Positions 1 through 8,354 of a stretch of DNA of 64,000 nucleotides are shown piece by piece (position 1 is the first letter of the stretch; each line of letters opens with the position of its first letter). This DNA comes from Bradyrhizobium oligotrophicum S58 (GTDB lineage: Bacteria; Pseudomonadota; Alphaproteobacteria; Rhizobiales; Xanthobacteraceae). The notes beneath the pieces are model-generated. The model ran no database searches and was not told the DNA's origin. It saw only the letters and a program-made list of their open reading frames with translations. The translations under genes were made by a program, and so were the position numbers. The stretch covers positions 620,001 through 684,000 of the forward strand of contig NC_020453.1 in assembly GCF_000344805.1 (NCBI RefSeq), in the 5' to 3' direction.

Positions 1-961
1 AGCCGATGGCGCTTGCGTGCTGTTCGAATTGCAGTGCGTCGCGTACGCGCGAAGGCCAGCGTGCGAAATCAACGCCATGGGTGTGGAACAGCGCGACCGC
101 GAGCCGGTCCATGCCGAACGCGACACAGCCGGTGTGTGCCGGCGTGCCGTCGGAATCGGTGATGCCCCAGGTCGTGCCGAAATGTTCGCGATGATAGTTG
201 AAGCTCATGCAGGCGGTCGGCTGATCCTCCGAACGCAGCGGCACCAGCAGCTCGAACTTCAGCGCCTGCTGCTTCTGGCTGACCGCCTTCATCTGGCCGA
301 CGCGGCCGAAGAACGGGTCACTGGCGTGGTCGACCCGGAACGACAGGCCGAGATCGCATGCGATCGCCTGCGCCTTCACCATCCAGCGGTCGCGGAAGGC
401 GGAGACGTCATCGGGCGTGCCGATGCAGACATATTCGCGCATCCGGAACGACTGCAGCCGGTCGAGATGGCGGGACGGCTCGCGACGGAAGCAATCCGCC
501 GCAACGTCGAAGCGCAGGCCGCCGACCGGCAGCGCCCCGCGGCTCGCCGCGATCGGATAGACGGGATAGCAAGCAGCCGGCGACAGCACGAGGTCAGCTG
601 GCGACAGCGACGTGGTCCAGTCGCCGCCCTTGTCGAAGCGCGCCACGGCCTCGTGGATGTCACGCTCGGTGCCATGCAGGCCGCACACGCAGCCGAGCAG
701 ATTGGGAAAGCTCTTGAGGTAGCCGGATTTCTCCAGCTGCGCGCGGCTCATGACCGGAGGAAAGCGCATGACTTCCGTGCCCGGCTCGCGATGCCTGGTG
801 ATGAGCGCGGCGAGCCGCTCCACCACGCCTTCATACAGCGCGGTGCGGGCGTAGACGCCATCCGCGCCCATGCGATGGAACAGGGTATCAGTCAGATGAT
901 CCAGGGCGTCGGCCGGCTGGGGAGCAATCTCGGGCGACTGCGAGAGAACGGGAATGGTCAT
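1..961 (-). CDS. Amino acid:[carrier protein] ligase (class II aaRS-like), partial at left edge
   Basis: The frame is open from ATG at 961 down to base 1 (320 codons, C-terminus outside the window). It resembles the catalytic core of the atypical, methanogen-type seryl-tRNA synthetases without a tRNA-binding domain. Visible signatures are class II motif 2 (FRREPSRHLDRLQSFRMREY, about residues 158-177) and motif 3 (GCVAFGMDRLAVALF, about 278-292). The expected zinc ligands are present at Cys131, Glu176 and Cys279. These match the positions I recall for the characterised Bradyrhizobium enzyme Bll0957, which activates an amino acid with ATP and loads it on the phosphopantetheine arm of a small carrier protein instead of tRNA. 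The flavoprotein gene upstream on the same strand and the divergent carrier-protein gene at 2576 reproduce that known gene neighbourhood. Family call is strong; the amino acid used cannot be read from the sequence. Confidence 0.9.
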   Translation of the reverse strand, partial: MTIPVLSQSPEIAPQPADALDHLTDTLFHRMGADGVYARTALYEGVVERLAALITRHREPGTEVMRFPPVMSRAQLEKSGYLKSFPNLLGCVCGLHGTERDIHEAVARFDKGGDWTTSLSPADLVLSPAACYPVYPIAASRGALPVGGLRFDVAADCFRREPSRHLDRLQSFRMREYVCIGTPDDVSAFRDRWMVKAQAIACDLGLSFRVDHASDPFFGRVGQMKAVSQKQQALKFELLVPLRSEDQPTACMSFNYHREHFGTTWGITDSDGTPAHTGCVAFGMDRLAVALFHTHGVDFARWPSRVRDALQFEQHASAIG

Positions 962-1003
962 TCGGCAAATCCTGGGTGGAGGCAATGGCGGCAATCGAAC
1001 AGA

Positions 1004-2230
1004 TCATTCGTAGAGCGAGGCGGGCACTGCGCTCATTAGATTCGCGGTGGCGATGTTGGTCAGAATGCGGTCGTTGTTGATCATGATCGGCGCCGACAGC
1101 ACGTCGCGGAGGTGGCGGCTGATCGAGAACTCACCGTCGTTGCGATAGCCGGACAGGCCGCAGGCGCGCATCGCATGCATCACGGTCTCGACCGCCAACT
1201 CGGAAGCCTGCACCTTCAGCAGCGTGATCGACGATTGGAAGTCGAGCGAGGACAGCGCCCGCTCGTCATATTCGTGGGCGGCGAATGCGTCCATGTTGGT
1301 GACGATCATGGCGCGCAGCCGCGCCAGCGCCATCTTGGCCGCGGTGTAATGCGAGGCGGCCGGCGGCATCTGGCCGCCGGCGCTGCGTGCGGCTTTGCGC
1401 AGAAAGCGTTGAGTGCGCTCGACGGCTGCAGCCGCGATGCCGGCCCAGGCCGACGACCAGCACAGATGCGCGAACGGGGTCATGGTCTGGCCGTGGATGC
1501 GGTCATAGGATTCGGAGAACATCCGGTCGGACGGACAGCTCACTTCCAGCGCGAAGCCGGTCGAGCAGGTGCCGCGCATGCCGAGCGTCTCCCAGCCTTG
1601 CGTGCGGGCGATGGTGTAGTCATCCGTGGTCAGCGCCAGCAGCACCTGGTCGGAGGCCGCAGCGCCATCGGCGCGTCGTGCGATGGTCACGAGCCCGTCG
1701 GCCTCCGCGCCATAGGAGATCACGGTGGCGTCCCGCTTGAGAGTGATGTGATCACCCTCGTGGCCGACCGCTGCGGCGCTGGCGCGGATGTTGCCGCCAT
1801 TCTGGCCCTCGGTGGTGGACGAAGCCATCAGCAGCTGCTCGGAGGCAATCCGGCGCATCAGCGATTCCATGTAAGCATTGCCGCGGCCGTGGCGCACCAG
1901 GCAGGCGACCTTGGTCTGGTGCATGGCGAAGATCATGGCACTCGAGGCGCAGGCGCGGCCGAGCGCGTAGCAGACGTCGGCGACGTCGTGAACCGAGGCA
2001 CCGAAGCCGCCGAACTCGACCGGGATCTGCATGCCGAGCAGCTTGTGCTCGCGGGCCGCATCGATCGCAGCCGTGGGGAAGCGCCCCTCGCGATCGACCT
2101 CGTCGGCCTCCGCCGCTGCCTGTGCGGCAACGACGCTGGTGCGCTGGACAAACAGTGAGCTACGATCGAGCAGGAGGCTGTCGCCGTCATCGGACGTCGG
2201 ATTGCGAAGCGCGGTTCTCTGGACAGTCAT
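1004..2230 (-). CDS. Acyl-CoA dehydrogenase-like flavoprotein of the carrier-protein cluster
   Basis: 408 residues. The C-terminal segment RHLRDVLSAPIMINNDRI followed by LTNIATANL is typical of acyl-CoA dehydrogenase-fold proteins with the type-2 C-terminal domain. The mid region (TEGQNGGNIRAS, ISYGAEADGLV, WETLGMRGTCSTGF) fits the beta-barrel and FAD-binding part. The usual C-terminal Y-E-G-T catalytic motif is not visible, so a different base, or a monooxygenase-type reaction, is possible. The gene lies 42 bp upstream of the amino acid:carrier-protein ligase on the same strand and is probably co-transcribed with it. I infer that its substrate is an aminoacyl thioester on the carrier protein rather than a CoA ester, by analogy with prolyl-carrier-protein dehydrogenases, which share this fold. 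Confidence 0.85.
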   Translation of the reverse strand: MTVQRTALRNPTSDDGDSLLLDRSSLFVQRTSVVAAQAAAEADEVDREGRFPTAAIDAAREHKLLGMQIPVEFGGFGASVHDVADVCYALGRACASSAMIFAMHQTKVACLVRHGRGNAYMESLMRRIASEQLLMASSTTEGQNGGNIRASAAAVGHEGDHITLKRDATVISYGAEADGLVTIARRADGAAASDQVLLALTTDDYTIARTQGWETLGMRGTCSTGFALEVSCPSDRMFSESYDRIHGQTMTPFAHLCWSSAWAGIAAAAVERTQRFLRKAARSAGGQMPPAASHYTAAKMALARLRAMIVTNMDAFAAHEYDERALSSLDFQSSITLLKVQASELAVETVMHAMRACGLSGYRNDGEFSISRHLRDVLSAPIMINNDRILTNIATANLMSAVPASLYE

Positions 2231-2575
2231 GACCGATCATTGCTCCGGATTTTGCCGTGTTGAGAGATCGGCGCGCGCGTCCCGTCGCGTTGCGCCGATA
2301 CCCTGTGCCTTCCCTGGGCTGCGACGCAGGGTATGGATTTGATTCAAATGCGTCGACGAAATTCAGGGTAAACGCCGCGCATTCGACCGGTGGGGGTTAA
2401 TTCCGAGTTGTTTCGACCGAGAGAATTCTCACCATCGTGTTAGTGTTAAAGCGAATTCATCGACGGAACGGGATCGGAGCGTAACCCTTTCGGCGGCGGT
2501 CCTGCGTTATGTCTTGCCGATCGATCTGCGGAAGGTCCGCAGATCCTTGTGCCGTTGCAAAGACAGAGAGTGGGC
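2231..2575. promoter_or_regulatory. Divergent promoter region with a GAGAATTCTC palindrome
   Basis: A 345-bp gap separates the flavoprotein (leftward) and carrier protein (rightward), so it must hold both promoters. A perfect 10-bp palindrome GAGAATTCTC sits at 2421-2430 in a locally AT-richer stretch and could be an operator. No convincing sigma-70 hexamers, riboswitch or small gene were recognised. Confidence 0.35.
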
Positions 2576-2848
2576 ATGCCAGGTTTCGAAGCCGATCTCA
2601 GCAACCGGATCGTCACGCTCGTGCGCGACATCCTTGCGCAGAATTCGATCCCGACCGAGGTGACGACGGATGCCAAGCTGGTCGATGTCGGTCTGACCTC
2701 GATGGACATGGTCAACCTGATGCTGGCGATCGAAGCCGAGTTCGACTTCACCATCCCGCAGGAGCTGATCACGCCGGAGAACTTCCAGTCGGTCGCGACG
2801 CTGCAGCGCCTGGTCGCCGGACAACTGGCGGCGGCCAAGGCCGCCTAG
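2576..2848 (+). CDS. Acyl/aminoacyl carrier protein
   Basis: 90 residues with a carrier-protein fold. The segment DVGLTSMDMVNLMLAIE contains the phosphopantetheine attachment serine (Ser42, in LTSMD instead of the usual DSL), followed by the typical acidic helix AEFDFTIPQELI. ATG at 2576 is preferred over an in-frame start 27 bp upstream because a purine-rich GAGAG lies just before it and homologous carrier proteins begin near this residue. It is divergent from the flavoprotein and ligase genes and is the expected acceptor of the amino acid activated by the ligase. It is too isolated from fab genes to be the main fatty-acid ACP. Confidence 0.88.
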   Translation: MPGFEADLSNRIVTLVRDILAQNSIPTEVTTDAKLVDVGLTSMDMVNLMLAIEAEFDFTIPQELITPENFQSVATLQRLVAGQLAAAKAA

Positions 2849-2932
2849 CGCTGCCGTCGGCTGGTTCCTGCGTCGCTGTTTTCAATTCGTCTCAAAGCTG
2901 GCATTCTCGTCTTCCTTGGAGATGGGGACGTC

Positions 2933-3808
2933 ATGACGAAGGCTGTGCTTGGCATTATCGGCGGCTCGGGCATCTATGATCTGCCGGGATTGGAAGATGC
3001 CCGCGAAGAGGCGATTGCGAGCCCCTGGGGAGAGCCGTCGGCGCCGTTGCGCCGCGGAACCATCGCCGGGTTGCCGATCGTGTTCCTGCCGCGCCACGAC
3101 AGGGGACACCGACTGTCGCCGTCCGACATCAATTATCGCGCCAACATCGATGTGTTGAAGCGTGCCGGGGTCACCGACCTCGTGTCGCTGTCGGCCTGCG
3201 GTTCGTTCAAGGAAGAACTGCCTCCGGGCACATTCGTGCTGGTCGACCAGTTCGTCGATCGCACCTACAAGCGCGAGAGCTCGTTCTTCGGCCGAGGATG
3301 CGTCGCCCATGTCTCGATGGCGCATCCGGTGTCGCCGCGGCTGCGGATTCATCTGGCTGCGGCGGCCGAGGCCGAGGGCATCGCGATCGCGCGCGGCGGC
3401 ACCTATGTCTGCATGGAAGGGCCGCAATTCTCGACCTATGCCGAAAGCATGACCTACAAGTCATCAGGCTATTCGGTCATCGGCATGACCAACATGCCGG
3501 AGGCCAAGCTCGCCCGCGAAGCCGAGATCTGCTACGCGACCGTCGCGATGGTGACCGACTTCGACTGCTGGCATCCGGATCATGACGCCGTCACGGTGCA
3601 GGACATCATCCGCGTGCTCACCACCAACGCCGACAAGGCCAAGGGGCTGGTGGCGCGGCTCGCCCGCGAGTTTCCGCGCGAGCACGAGGCGTGCCCGATC
3701 GGCTCCGATCGCGCCCTCGACACCGCATTGATCACCGCGCCCGAAGCGCGCGATCCCGAACTCCTGAAGAAGCTCGATGCGGTCGCGGGCCGCATTCTGC
3801 ACAGCTGA
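2933..3808 (+). CDS. mtnP: S-methyl-5'-thioadenosine phosphorylase
   Basis: 291 residues, the usual length for MTA/purine nucleoside phosphorylases of the PNP/MTAP family. The N-terminus [15 protein letters not shown] is the family phosphate-loop signature; [19 protein letters not shown] and [13 protein letters not shown] contribute phosphate and base binding, and [20 protein letters not shown] is the conserved MTAP block. It cleaves 5'-methylthioadenosine with phosphate to adenine and methylthioribose-1-phosphate in the cytoplasm. The product is the substrate of MtnA, encoded 14 bp downstream, so the two form an operon for methionine salvage or an MTA shunt. Confidence 0.95.
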   Translation: MTKAVLGIIGGSGIYDLPGLEDAREEAIASPWGEPSAPLRRGTIAGLPIVFLPRHDRGHRLSPSDINYRANIDVLKRAGVTDLVSLSACGSFKEELPPGTFVLVDQFVDRTYKRESSFFGRGCVAHVSMAHPVSPRLRIHLAAAAEAEGIAIARGGTYVCMEGPQFSTYAESMTYKSSGYSVIGMTNMPEAKLAREAEICYATVAMVTDFDCWHPDHDAVTVQDIIRVLTTNADKAKGLVARLAREFPREHEACPIGSDRALDTALITAPEARDPELLKKLDAVAGRILHS

Positions 3809-3822
3809 ATTGGGAGCAGGCG

Positions 3823-4929
3823 ATGAAGGTCGACGGCAAGCATTATCGCAGCATCTGGCTCGGCTCCGACGGCTGGTCGGTCTGTGCGATTGATCAGCGG
3901 CGGTTGCCGCATGAGTTCGTGGTGGCGAAGATCACGACCTGCGAGGAGGCGGCGGATGCGATCCGAGGCATGCTGGTCCGTGGTGCGCCGCTGATCGGCG
4001 CCACGGCCGCGTTCGGCATGGCGCTCGGCATGCGTGACGACCGCTCCGATCCGGGCATCGACCGGGCCTATGAGATGCTGATTGCGACGCGGCCGACCGC
4101 GATCAACCTGAAATGGGCGCTCGACACGATGAGCACGATGCTGCGCCGGCTGGCGCCGTCCGAGCGGCGCGATGCGGCCTATGCGCGTGCGGTCGACATC
4201 GCCGGCGAGGACGTCACGATCAACCGGGGCATTGCGAGCCATGGTCTTGCGCTGATCGAGGCAGCCGCCGCGCGCAAGAAGCCGGGCGAAGCGGTGAACG
4301 TGCTCACGCATTGCAATGCCGGCTGGCTCGCCACGGTCGATTGGGGCACCGCGACGGCGCCGATCTATCTCGCGCATGACAGCGGCATTCCGATCCATGT
4401 CTGGGTCGACGAGACGCGGCCGCGCAACCAGGGCGCCTCGCTCACGGCCTGGGAGCTCGGCCATCATGGCGTGGCGCACACCGTGATCCCGGACAACACC
4501 GGCGGTCATCTGATGCAGCACGGCATGGTCGACCTCGCCATCGTCGGCACCGACCGCGTTGCCGCCAATGGCGACGTCTGCAACAAGATCGGCACCTATC
4601 TGAAGGCGCTCGCGGCGCATGACAACGGCGTGCCATTCTATGTCGCGCTGCCGTCGCCGACCATCGACTTTGCGGTTGCGGAGGGTCGGCAGATCCCGAT
4701 CGAGCAGCGCAGTGCGCAGGAGGTCACGGAGATGACCGGCCGCACGTCGGATGGCCGCATTGAGACCGTGCGGATCGTGCCGCCGGGATCACCGGTGGCG
4801 AATTACGGCTTCGACGTCACGCCGGCGCGGCTGGTCACCGGGCTGATCACCGAGCGCGGCGTGCTGCAGGCCGATGGCGCGGCGCTGGCGGCGGCATTTC
4901 CGGAACGGGCGAGGCCGACGAATTATTAG
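3823..4929 (+). CDS. mtnA: S-methyl-5-thioribose-1-phosphate isomerase
   Basis: 368 residues from ATG 3823, chosen because GGGAGCAGG lies just upstream and the start follows the mtnP stop by 14 bp. The eIF2B-alpha/MtnA fold is evident. [16 protein letters not shown] is the N-terminal signature, [10 protein letters not shown] carries the likely catalytic Cys164, and [18 protein letters not shown] carries Asp244. Their 80-residue spacing equals that of the Cys160/Asp240 pair in the Bacillus enzyme. It isomerises methylthioribose-1-P to methylthioribulose-1-P. No mtnB, mtnC or mtnD follows; the downstream HAD gene is on the opposite strand and is not an obvious MtnX. Confidence 0.95.
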   Translation: MKVDGKHYRSIWLGSDGWSVCAIDQRRLPHEFVVAKITTCEEAADAIRGMLVRGAPLIGATAAFGMALGMRDDRSDPGIDRAYEMLIATRPTAINLKWALDTMSTMLRRLAPSERRDAAYARAVDIAGEDVTINRGIASHGLALIEAAAARKKPGEAVNVLTHCNAGWLATVDWGTATAPIYLAHDSGIPIHVWVDETRPRNQGASLTAWELGHHGVAHTVIPDNTGGHLMQHGMVDLAIVGTDRVAANGDVCNKIGTYLKALAAHDNGVPFYVALPSPTIDFAVAEGRQIPIEQRSAQEVTEMTGRTSDGRIETVRIVPPGSPVANYGFDVTPARLVTGLITERGVLQADGAALAAAFPERARPTNY

Positions 4930-4938
4930 TTGCTTCAG

Positions 4939-5020
4939 CGTCATTGCGAGCGAAGCGAAGCAACCCAGAATCATGCGAAGGATCTGGATTGCTCCGGCGC
5001 AAGAGCGCCTCGCAATGACG
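4939..5020. repeat. Palindromic repeat family A, copy 1
   Basis: An 82-bp element bounded by 12-bp inverted repeats CGTCATTGCGAG and CTCGCAATGACG, with an inner GAAGCAA/TTGCTCC part. It sits exactly between the convergent 3' ends of mtnA and the HAD gene, and may serve as a bidirectional transcript end. Other copies are at 21914, 25265 and 35853. Very similar short palindromes are known from many unrelated bacteria (recollection). Confidence 0.85.
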
Positions 5021-5021
5021 G

Positions 5022-5657
5022 TCAGCGCAAGGTTAGTCCCGTCGCAGCTTCCAGCTCCGTGATTGCCTGTGATGCGGAGACAACCTTGATCGTGGTCATG
5101 CCCATTTCGCGTGCCGGCTTCAGATTGACGCCGAGATCGTCGAGATAGACGCAGTCTAACGGATTCACGCCGAGCGTCTCGGTCATCATCTGGTAGATCC
5201 GCGGGTCGGGCTTGCGCAGGCCGATCTTGGCGGACTCGATCACATGATCGAACAGCGCCATGACCTCCGCGACGTAGAACGAGCGCCCGCCCTGGCTGCC
5301 GATCGCATTGGCCGGCAGATTGTTGGTGATGCAGCCGGTCTTGCATTCCGCCTTGATGCGCCTGAGTGCCTCGACCATGTCGGGGCGGAGGTCGCCGGCG
5401 AGCAGCGGCAGGACCTCGCGTCCGCGGACCTCGGCGCCGCCCAGCGCTCGCGATTCCTCGGCGAACAGCCGGTCGAACGTATCGACGTCGATCTCGGCGC
5501 GCTCGAATTTCGCCCAGGCGTTTTCCAGGTGATTGGCGGCGTTGGTGTTGCGGATGATGTCCACGGGATAGCCGCGCTCCGTCTCGAACCGCGCGAAGGC
5601 CTCGAAGGGAGACGTCGTCATCACGCCGCCGAAATCAAAAATCACCGCCTCGACCAT
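5022..5657 (-). CDS. HAD-superfamily hydrolase (ACAD10 N-terminal/epoxide-hydrolase-phosphatase type)
   Basis: 211 residues from ATG 5657. Motif I is VIFDFGGVMTTSP: the nucleophile Asp is present, but the usual second Asp (DxD) is Gly, as in the subgroup related to the N-terminal domain of human ACAD10 and soluble epoxide hydrolase. Motif II is ITNN, motif III Lys is in GLRKPDPRIYQ, and motif IV is VYLDDLGVNLKPAREMGM. A small-molecule phosphatase or dehalogenase-like role is likely; the substrate is unknown. An alternative start at 5699 would add 14 residues. It is divergent from the protease gene and converges on mtnA across repeat A1. Confidence 0.85.
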   Translation of the reverse strand: MVEAVIFDFGGVMTTSPFEAFARFETERGYPVDIIRNTNAANHLENAWAKFERAEIDVDTFDRLFAEESRALGGAEVRGREVLPLLAGDLRPDMVEALRRIKAECKTGCITNNLPANAIGSQGGRSFYVAEVMALFDHVIESAKIGLRKPDPRIYQMMTETLGVNPLDCVYLDDLGVNLKPAREMGMTTIKVVSASQAITELEAATGLTLR

Positions 5658-5747
5658 GCCAGTCCCATCCTCGCTCGATCCTTGGATGATCGCTAGCATG
5701 GGACGCCGCACTTGGCGATATCGGCGCCAACCGCTATTGCTGCGGCA

Positions 5748-6518
5748 ATGAAGCTCCTTCCTGCGATCGCTGCTGCGACGGGCCTGGTGATCTCGTCGCC
5801 GGTCTCTGCCGTCGTCGGCAATGCGCCGGCGCTGAATGATGGTGTCGGCCGCTCCGTCGTCACCATCGTCGGCTCGCGCGGCAATTTCTGCAGCGGGGCC
5901 CTGATTGCCCCGAAGCTGGTGCTGACCGCCGGACACTGTGTGCAGCCCGGGGTCGATTACCGCATCGTGGAATACGATCGCGACCACAAGCCGGTTCTGA
6001 AGCCGGTACGACGCGTGGCCGTGCATCCCAGCTTCAGCGTGCAGGCAATCCTCGCGCATCGCGCCACCGCCGATGTCGCGCTGCTGGAAATGGAGGCGCC
6101 TGCGAAGGAGCGCGTCCCAGTGGCGCTCGGCGTGCCGCAATCGCCGCTGGCCGCCGGCAACGCCTTCACGGTCGCGGGGATCGGCGTCGCCATTCCTGGC
6201 GACGGCAAGAGCGGCGGCGTGGTGCGCGCCGCGCCGCTGGTCGCGACCGGCAAGCCGGGCACATTGCAGATCCGGCTCGTCGATCCGGCGACGCAGGGCG
6301 CACGGCCCGGGCTTGGCGGCTGCACCGGCGATTCCGGCGGGCCTGCATTCGAGACGCAGGCGCAAGGGCAGGTGTTGATCGGCGTCATCTCGTGGTCGAC
6401 CGGGCCGAACCTCGGCGATGGCTGCGGCGGCATGACCGGCGTCACGCCGCTCACGCTGTATCGCGATTGGGTCGTCCAGATCGCGCGGCAATGGGGCATG
6501 CCGCTCGGCGGAAATTGA
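5748..6518 (+). CDS. Secreted trypsin-like (S1) serine protease
   Basis: 256 residues from ATG 5748, giving the signal peptide MKLLPAIAAATGLVISSPVSA. A TTG 36 bp earlier is possible but would bury the signal sequence. The catalytic triad is visible: His63 in LTAGHC, Asp109 in ATADVALLEM and Ser196 in CTGDSGGPAF. Cysteine pairs around His63 and Ser196 suggest chymotrypsin-type disulfides formed in the periplasm or outside the cell. There is no PDZ domain, so it is not a DegP-type quality-control protease. The short gap to the divergent HAD gene holds both promoters. Confidence 0.9.
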   Translation: MKLLPAIAAATGLVISSPVSAVVGNAPALNDGVGRSVVTIVGSRGNFCSGALIAPKLVLTAGHCVQPGVDYRIVEYDRDHKPVLKPVRRVAVHPSFSVQAILAHRATADVALLEMEAPAKERVPVALGVPQSPLAAGNAFTVAGIGVAIPGDGKSGGVVRAAPLVATGKPGTLQIRLVDPATQGARPGLGGCTGDSGGPAFETQAQGQVLIGVISWSTGPNLGDGCGGMTGVTPLTLYRDWVVQIARQWGMPLGGN

Positions 6519-6627
6519 TGGGATCGCGTTCATGAGGCCGCGCGCCGCGATGGGTTGACCGTCGCTGTGATCAGGTTCAGCCTGTCACGCGAGGAAACAA
6601 CTTCAAGATCAAAGCCCAGGGACAACA

Positions 6628-8130
6628 ATGAACGTCATCGCGCCCATCCGGGAGGCTGCGTCTTCCCATGCCACCGAACATGTCGACGTGCTGATCGTCG
6701 GCGCCGGTATCTCCGGCATCGGCAGCGCCTATCAGTTGACGAAGCAGATGCCCGACACTCGCTTCGTGATTCTGGAGAGCCAGGACAGCTTTGGCGGCAC
6801 GTGGCGCACGCATCGCTATCCCGGCATTCGCTCCGACAGCGACCTGCACACCTTCGGCTACAGCTTCAAGCCATGGGTCGGGCCGCCGATCGCGACCGCG
6901 GAAGAGATCCTCAACTACATGGGCGACGTGATCGAGGACAACGATCTAGGCCGTCACATCCGCTACAGCCACCGTATCGTGTCGGCAAGCTGGTCGAGTG
7001 CGACCGATCTCTGGACGGTCCATGCCGTCAAGGGCAAGAACGAAGAGCCGGTCGCCTTCACCGCGAATTTTCTCTGGATGTGCCAGGGCTATTACCGCCA
7101 TTCCAAGGGCTACACGCCGGAGTGGCCGGATATGGCCAAGTTCAAGGGCCGCATCGTGCATCCGCAACTCTGGCCCGAGGATCTCGATCTCACCGACAAG
7201 CAGGTCGTCGTCATCGGCTCCGGTGCGACGGCCGCGACCATCCTGCCGTCGATCGCAGGCAAGTGCGCGCACGTGACCATGCTGCAGCGCTCGCCGACCT
7301 ATTTCCGCATCGGCCGCAATGCAATCGAGCTGGCTGAGGAGCTGCGCCGGCTTGATGTCAAGGAAGAATGGATCCACGAGATCGTCCGGCGCAAGATCCT
7401 GTTCGAACAGGATTGGTTCACGAAGCGCTGCCTGTCGGAGCCCGACCAGGTCAAGAAGGAGCTGATCGGGCAGATCAGCGCCATTCTCGGTCCGGACTAC
7501 ACGGCGAAGCATTTCACGCCGAGCTATCGCCCCTGGCGGCAGCGCATCGCCTTCGTGCCCGATGCCGATCTGTTCGAGGGCATCAAGAGCGGCAAGGCGT
7601 CGGTCGTGACCGACGAGATCGAGCGCTTCACGGAAGATGGCATCCAGCTCAAATCGGGGGGCGCGCTCCAGGCCGACATCATCATCACCGCGACCGGGTT
7701 CGATCTCTGCGTGCTCGGCGACATCGCATTCTCGATCGACGGCAAGCCGCTCGACTTCGCCGACACCGTGACCTATCGCGGCATGATGTTCACGGGCGTG
7801 CCGAACATGGCCTGGGTGTTCGGCTATTTTCGCGCCAGCTGGACGTTGCGAACCGATCTCGTTGCCGATTTCGTCTGCCGGCTGCTGCAGCACATGAAGG
7901 AGAAGGGCGTCAGCAAGGTTACTCCCGCGCTCCGCCCGGAAGATCACAACATGCCGCTGCTGCCGTGGATCGATCCGGAGAACTTCAATCCCGGCTACAT
8001 GATGCGCAACATGCATCTGCTGCCCAAGCGCGGCGACAAGCCGGAATGGCAGCACAGCCAGGATTATTGGGCGGAGAAGGATCAGATTCCGGCGATCAAT
8101 CTGGATGATCCGGCATTCGTGTATGGGTGA
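6628..8130 (+). CDS. Flavin-containing monooxygenase (Baeyer-Villiger type)
   Basis: 500 residues. The N-terminal FAD Rossmann motif is VLIVGAGISGIG (about residues 21-32), followed by GGTWRTHRYPG. The diagnostic Baeyer-Villiger fingerprint FxGxxxHxxxWP is exact as FKGRIVHPQLWP at residues 172-183, and a second, NADPH-binding, Rossmann motif follows (VVVIGSGATAATI). TATGFDL marks the C-terminal FAD domain. The enzyme should insert oxygen into ketones or oxidise soft heteroatoms using NADPH and O2; it resembles EthA-type monooxygenases. It stands alone, with CAGGGA as ribosome site, ending in repeat B1. Confidence 0.93.
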   Translation: MNVIAPIREAASSHATEHVDVLIVGAGISGIGSAYQLTKQMPDTRFVILESQDSFGGTWRTHRYPGIRSDSDLHTFGYSFKPWVGPPIATAEEILNYMGDVIEDNDLGRHIRYSHRIVSASWSSATDLWTVHAVKGKNEEPVAFTANFLWMCQGYYRHSKGYTPEWPDMAKFKGRIVHPQLWPEDLDLTDKQVVVIGSGATAATILPSIAGKCAHVTMLQRSPTYFRIGRNAIELAEELRRLDVKEEWIHEIVRRKILFEQDWFTKRCLSEPDQVKKELIGQISAILGPDYTAKHFTPSYRPWRQRIAFVPDADLFEGIKSGKASVVTDEIERFTEDGIQLKSGGALQADIIITATGFDLCVLGDIAFSIDGKPLDFADTVTYRGMMFTGVPNMAWVFGYFRASWTLRTDLVADFVCRLLQHMKEKGVSKVTPALRPEDHNMPLLPWIDPENFNPGYMMRNMHLLPKRGDKPEWQHSQDYWAEKDQIPAINLDDPAFVYG

Positions 8131-8169
8131 GCGTTGAGCTTGCAAGGCTCGCCGGCGCTACAATCTCCG

Positions 8170-8325
8170 CTGTCGTCCCCGCGAAAGCGGGGACCCATAG
8201 CCACAGGCCGGAGTTGGTTGGCGAGAAGGTCAACGCGCAGCCTGCCTCAAGATGGATCACGCGGTATGGGTCCCGGGTCGGCGCCCGCTGACGCTCTGCG
8301 TCACCGGGCTTGCCCGGGACGACAG
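8170..8325. repeat. Palindromic repeat family B, copy 1
   Basis: A 156-bp element bounded by CTGTCGTCCC and GGGACGACAG. It is built of nested hairpins with an inner GCCTGCCTCAAGATGGATCA segment and a GGTATGGGTCCCGGGT core. It fills the gap between the convergent monooxygenase and response-regulator genes. Related copies occur near 25383, 37580, 52769, 59245 and 63159. Confidence 0.85.
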
Positions 8326-8354
8326 CCGAAGTTGTCGCGCGTGCAGCTTTCGCC

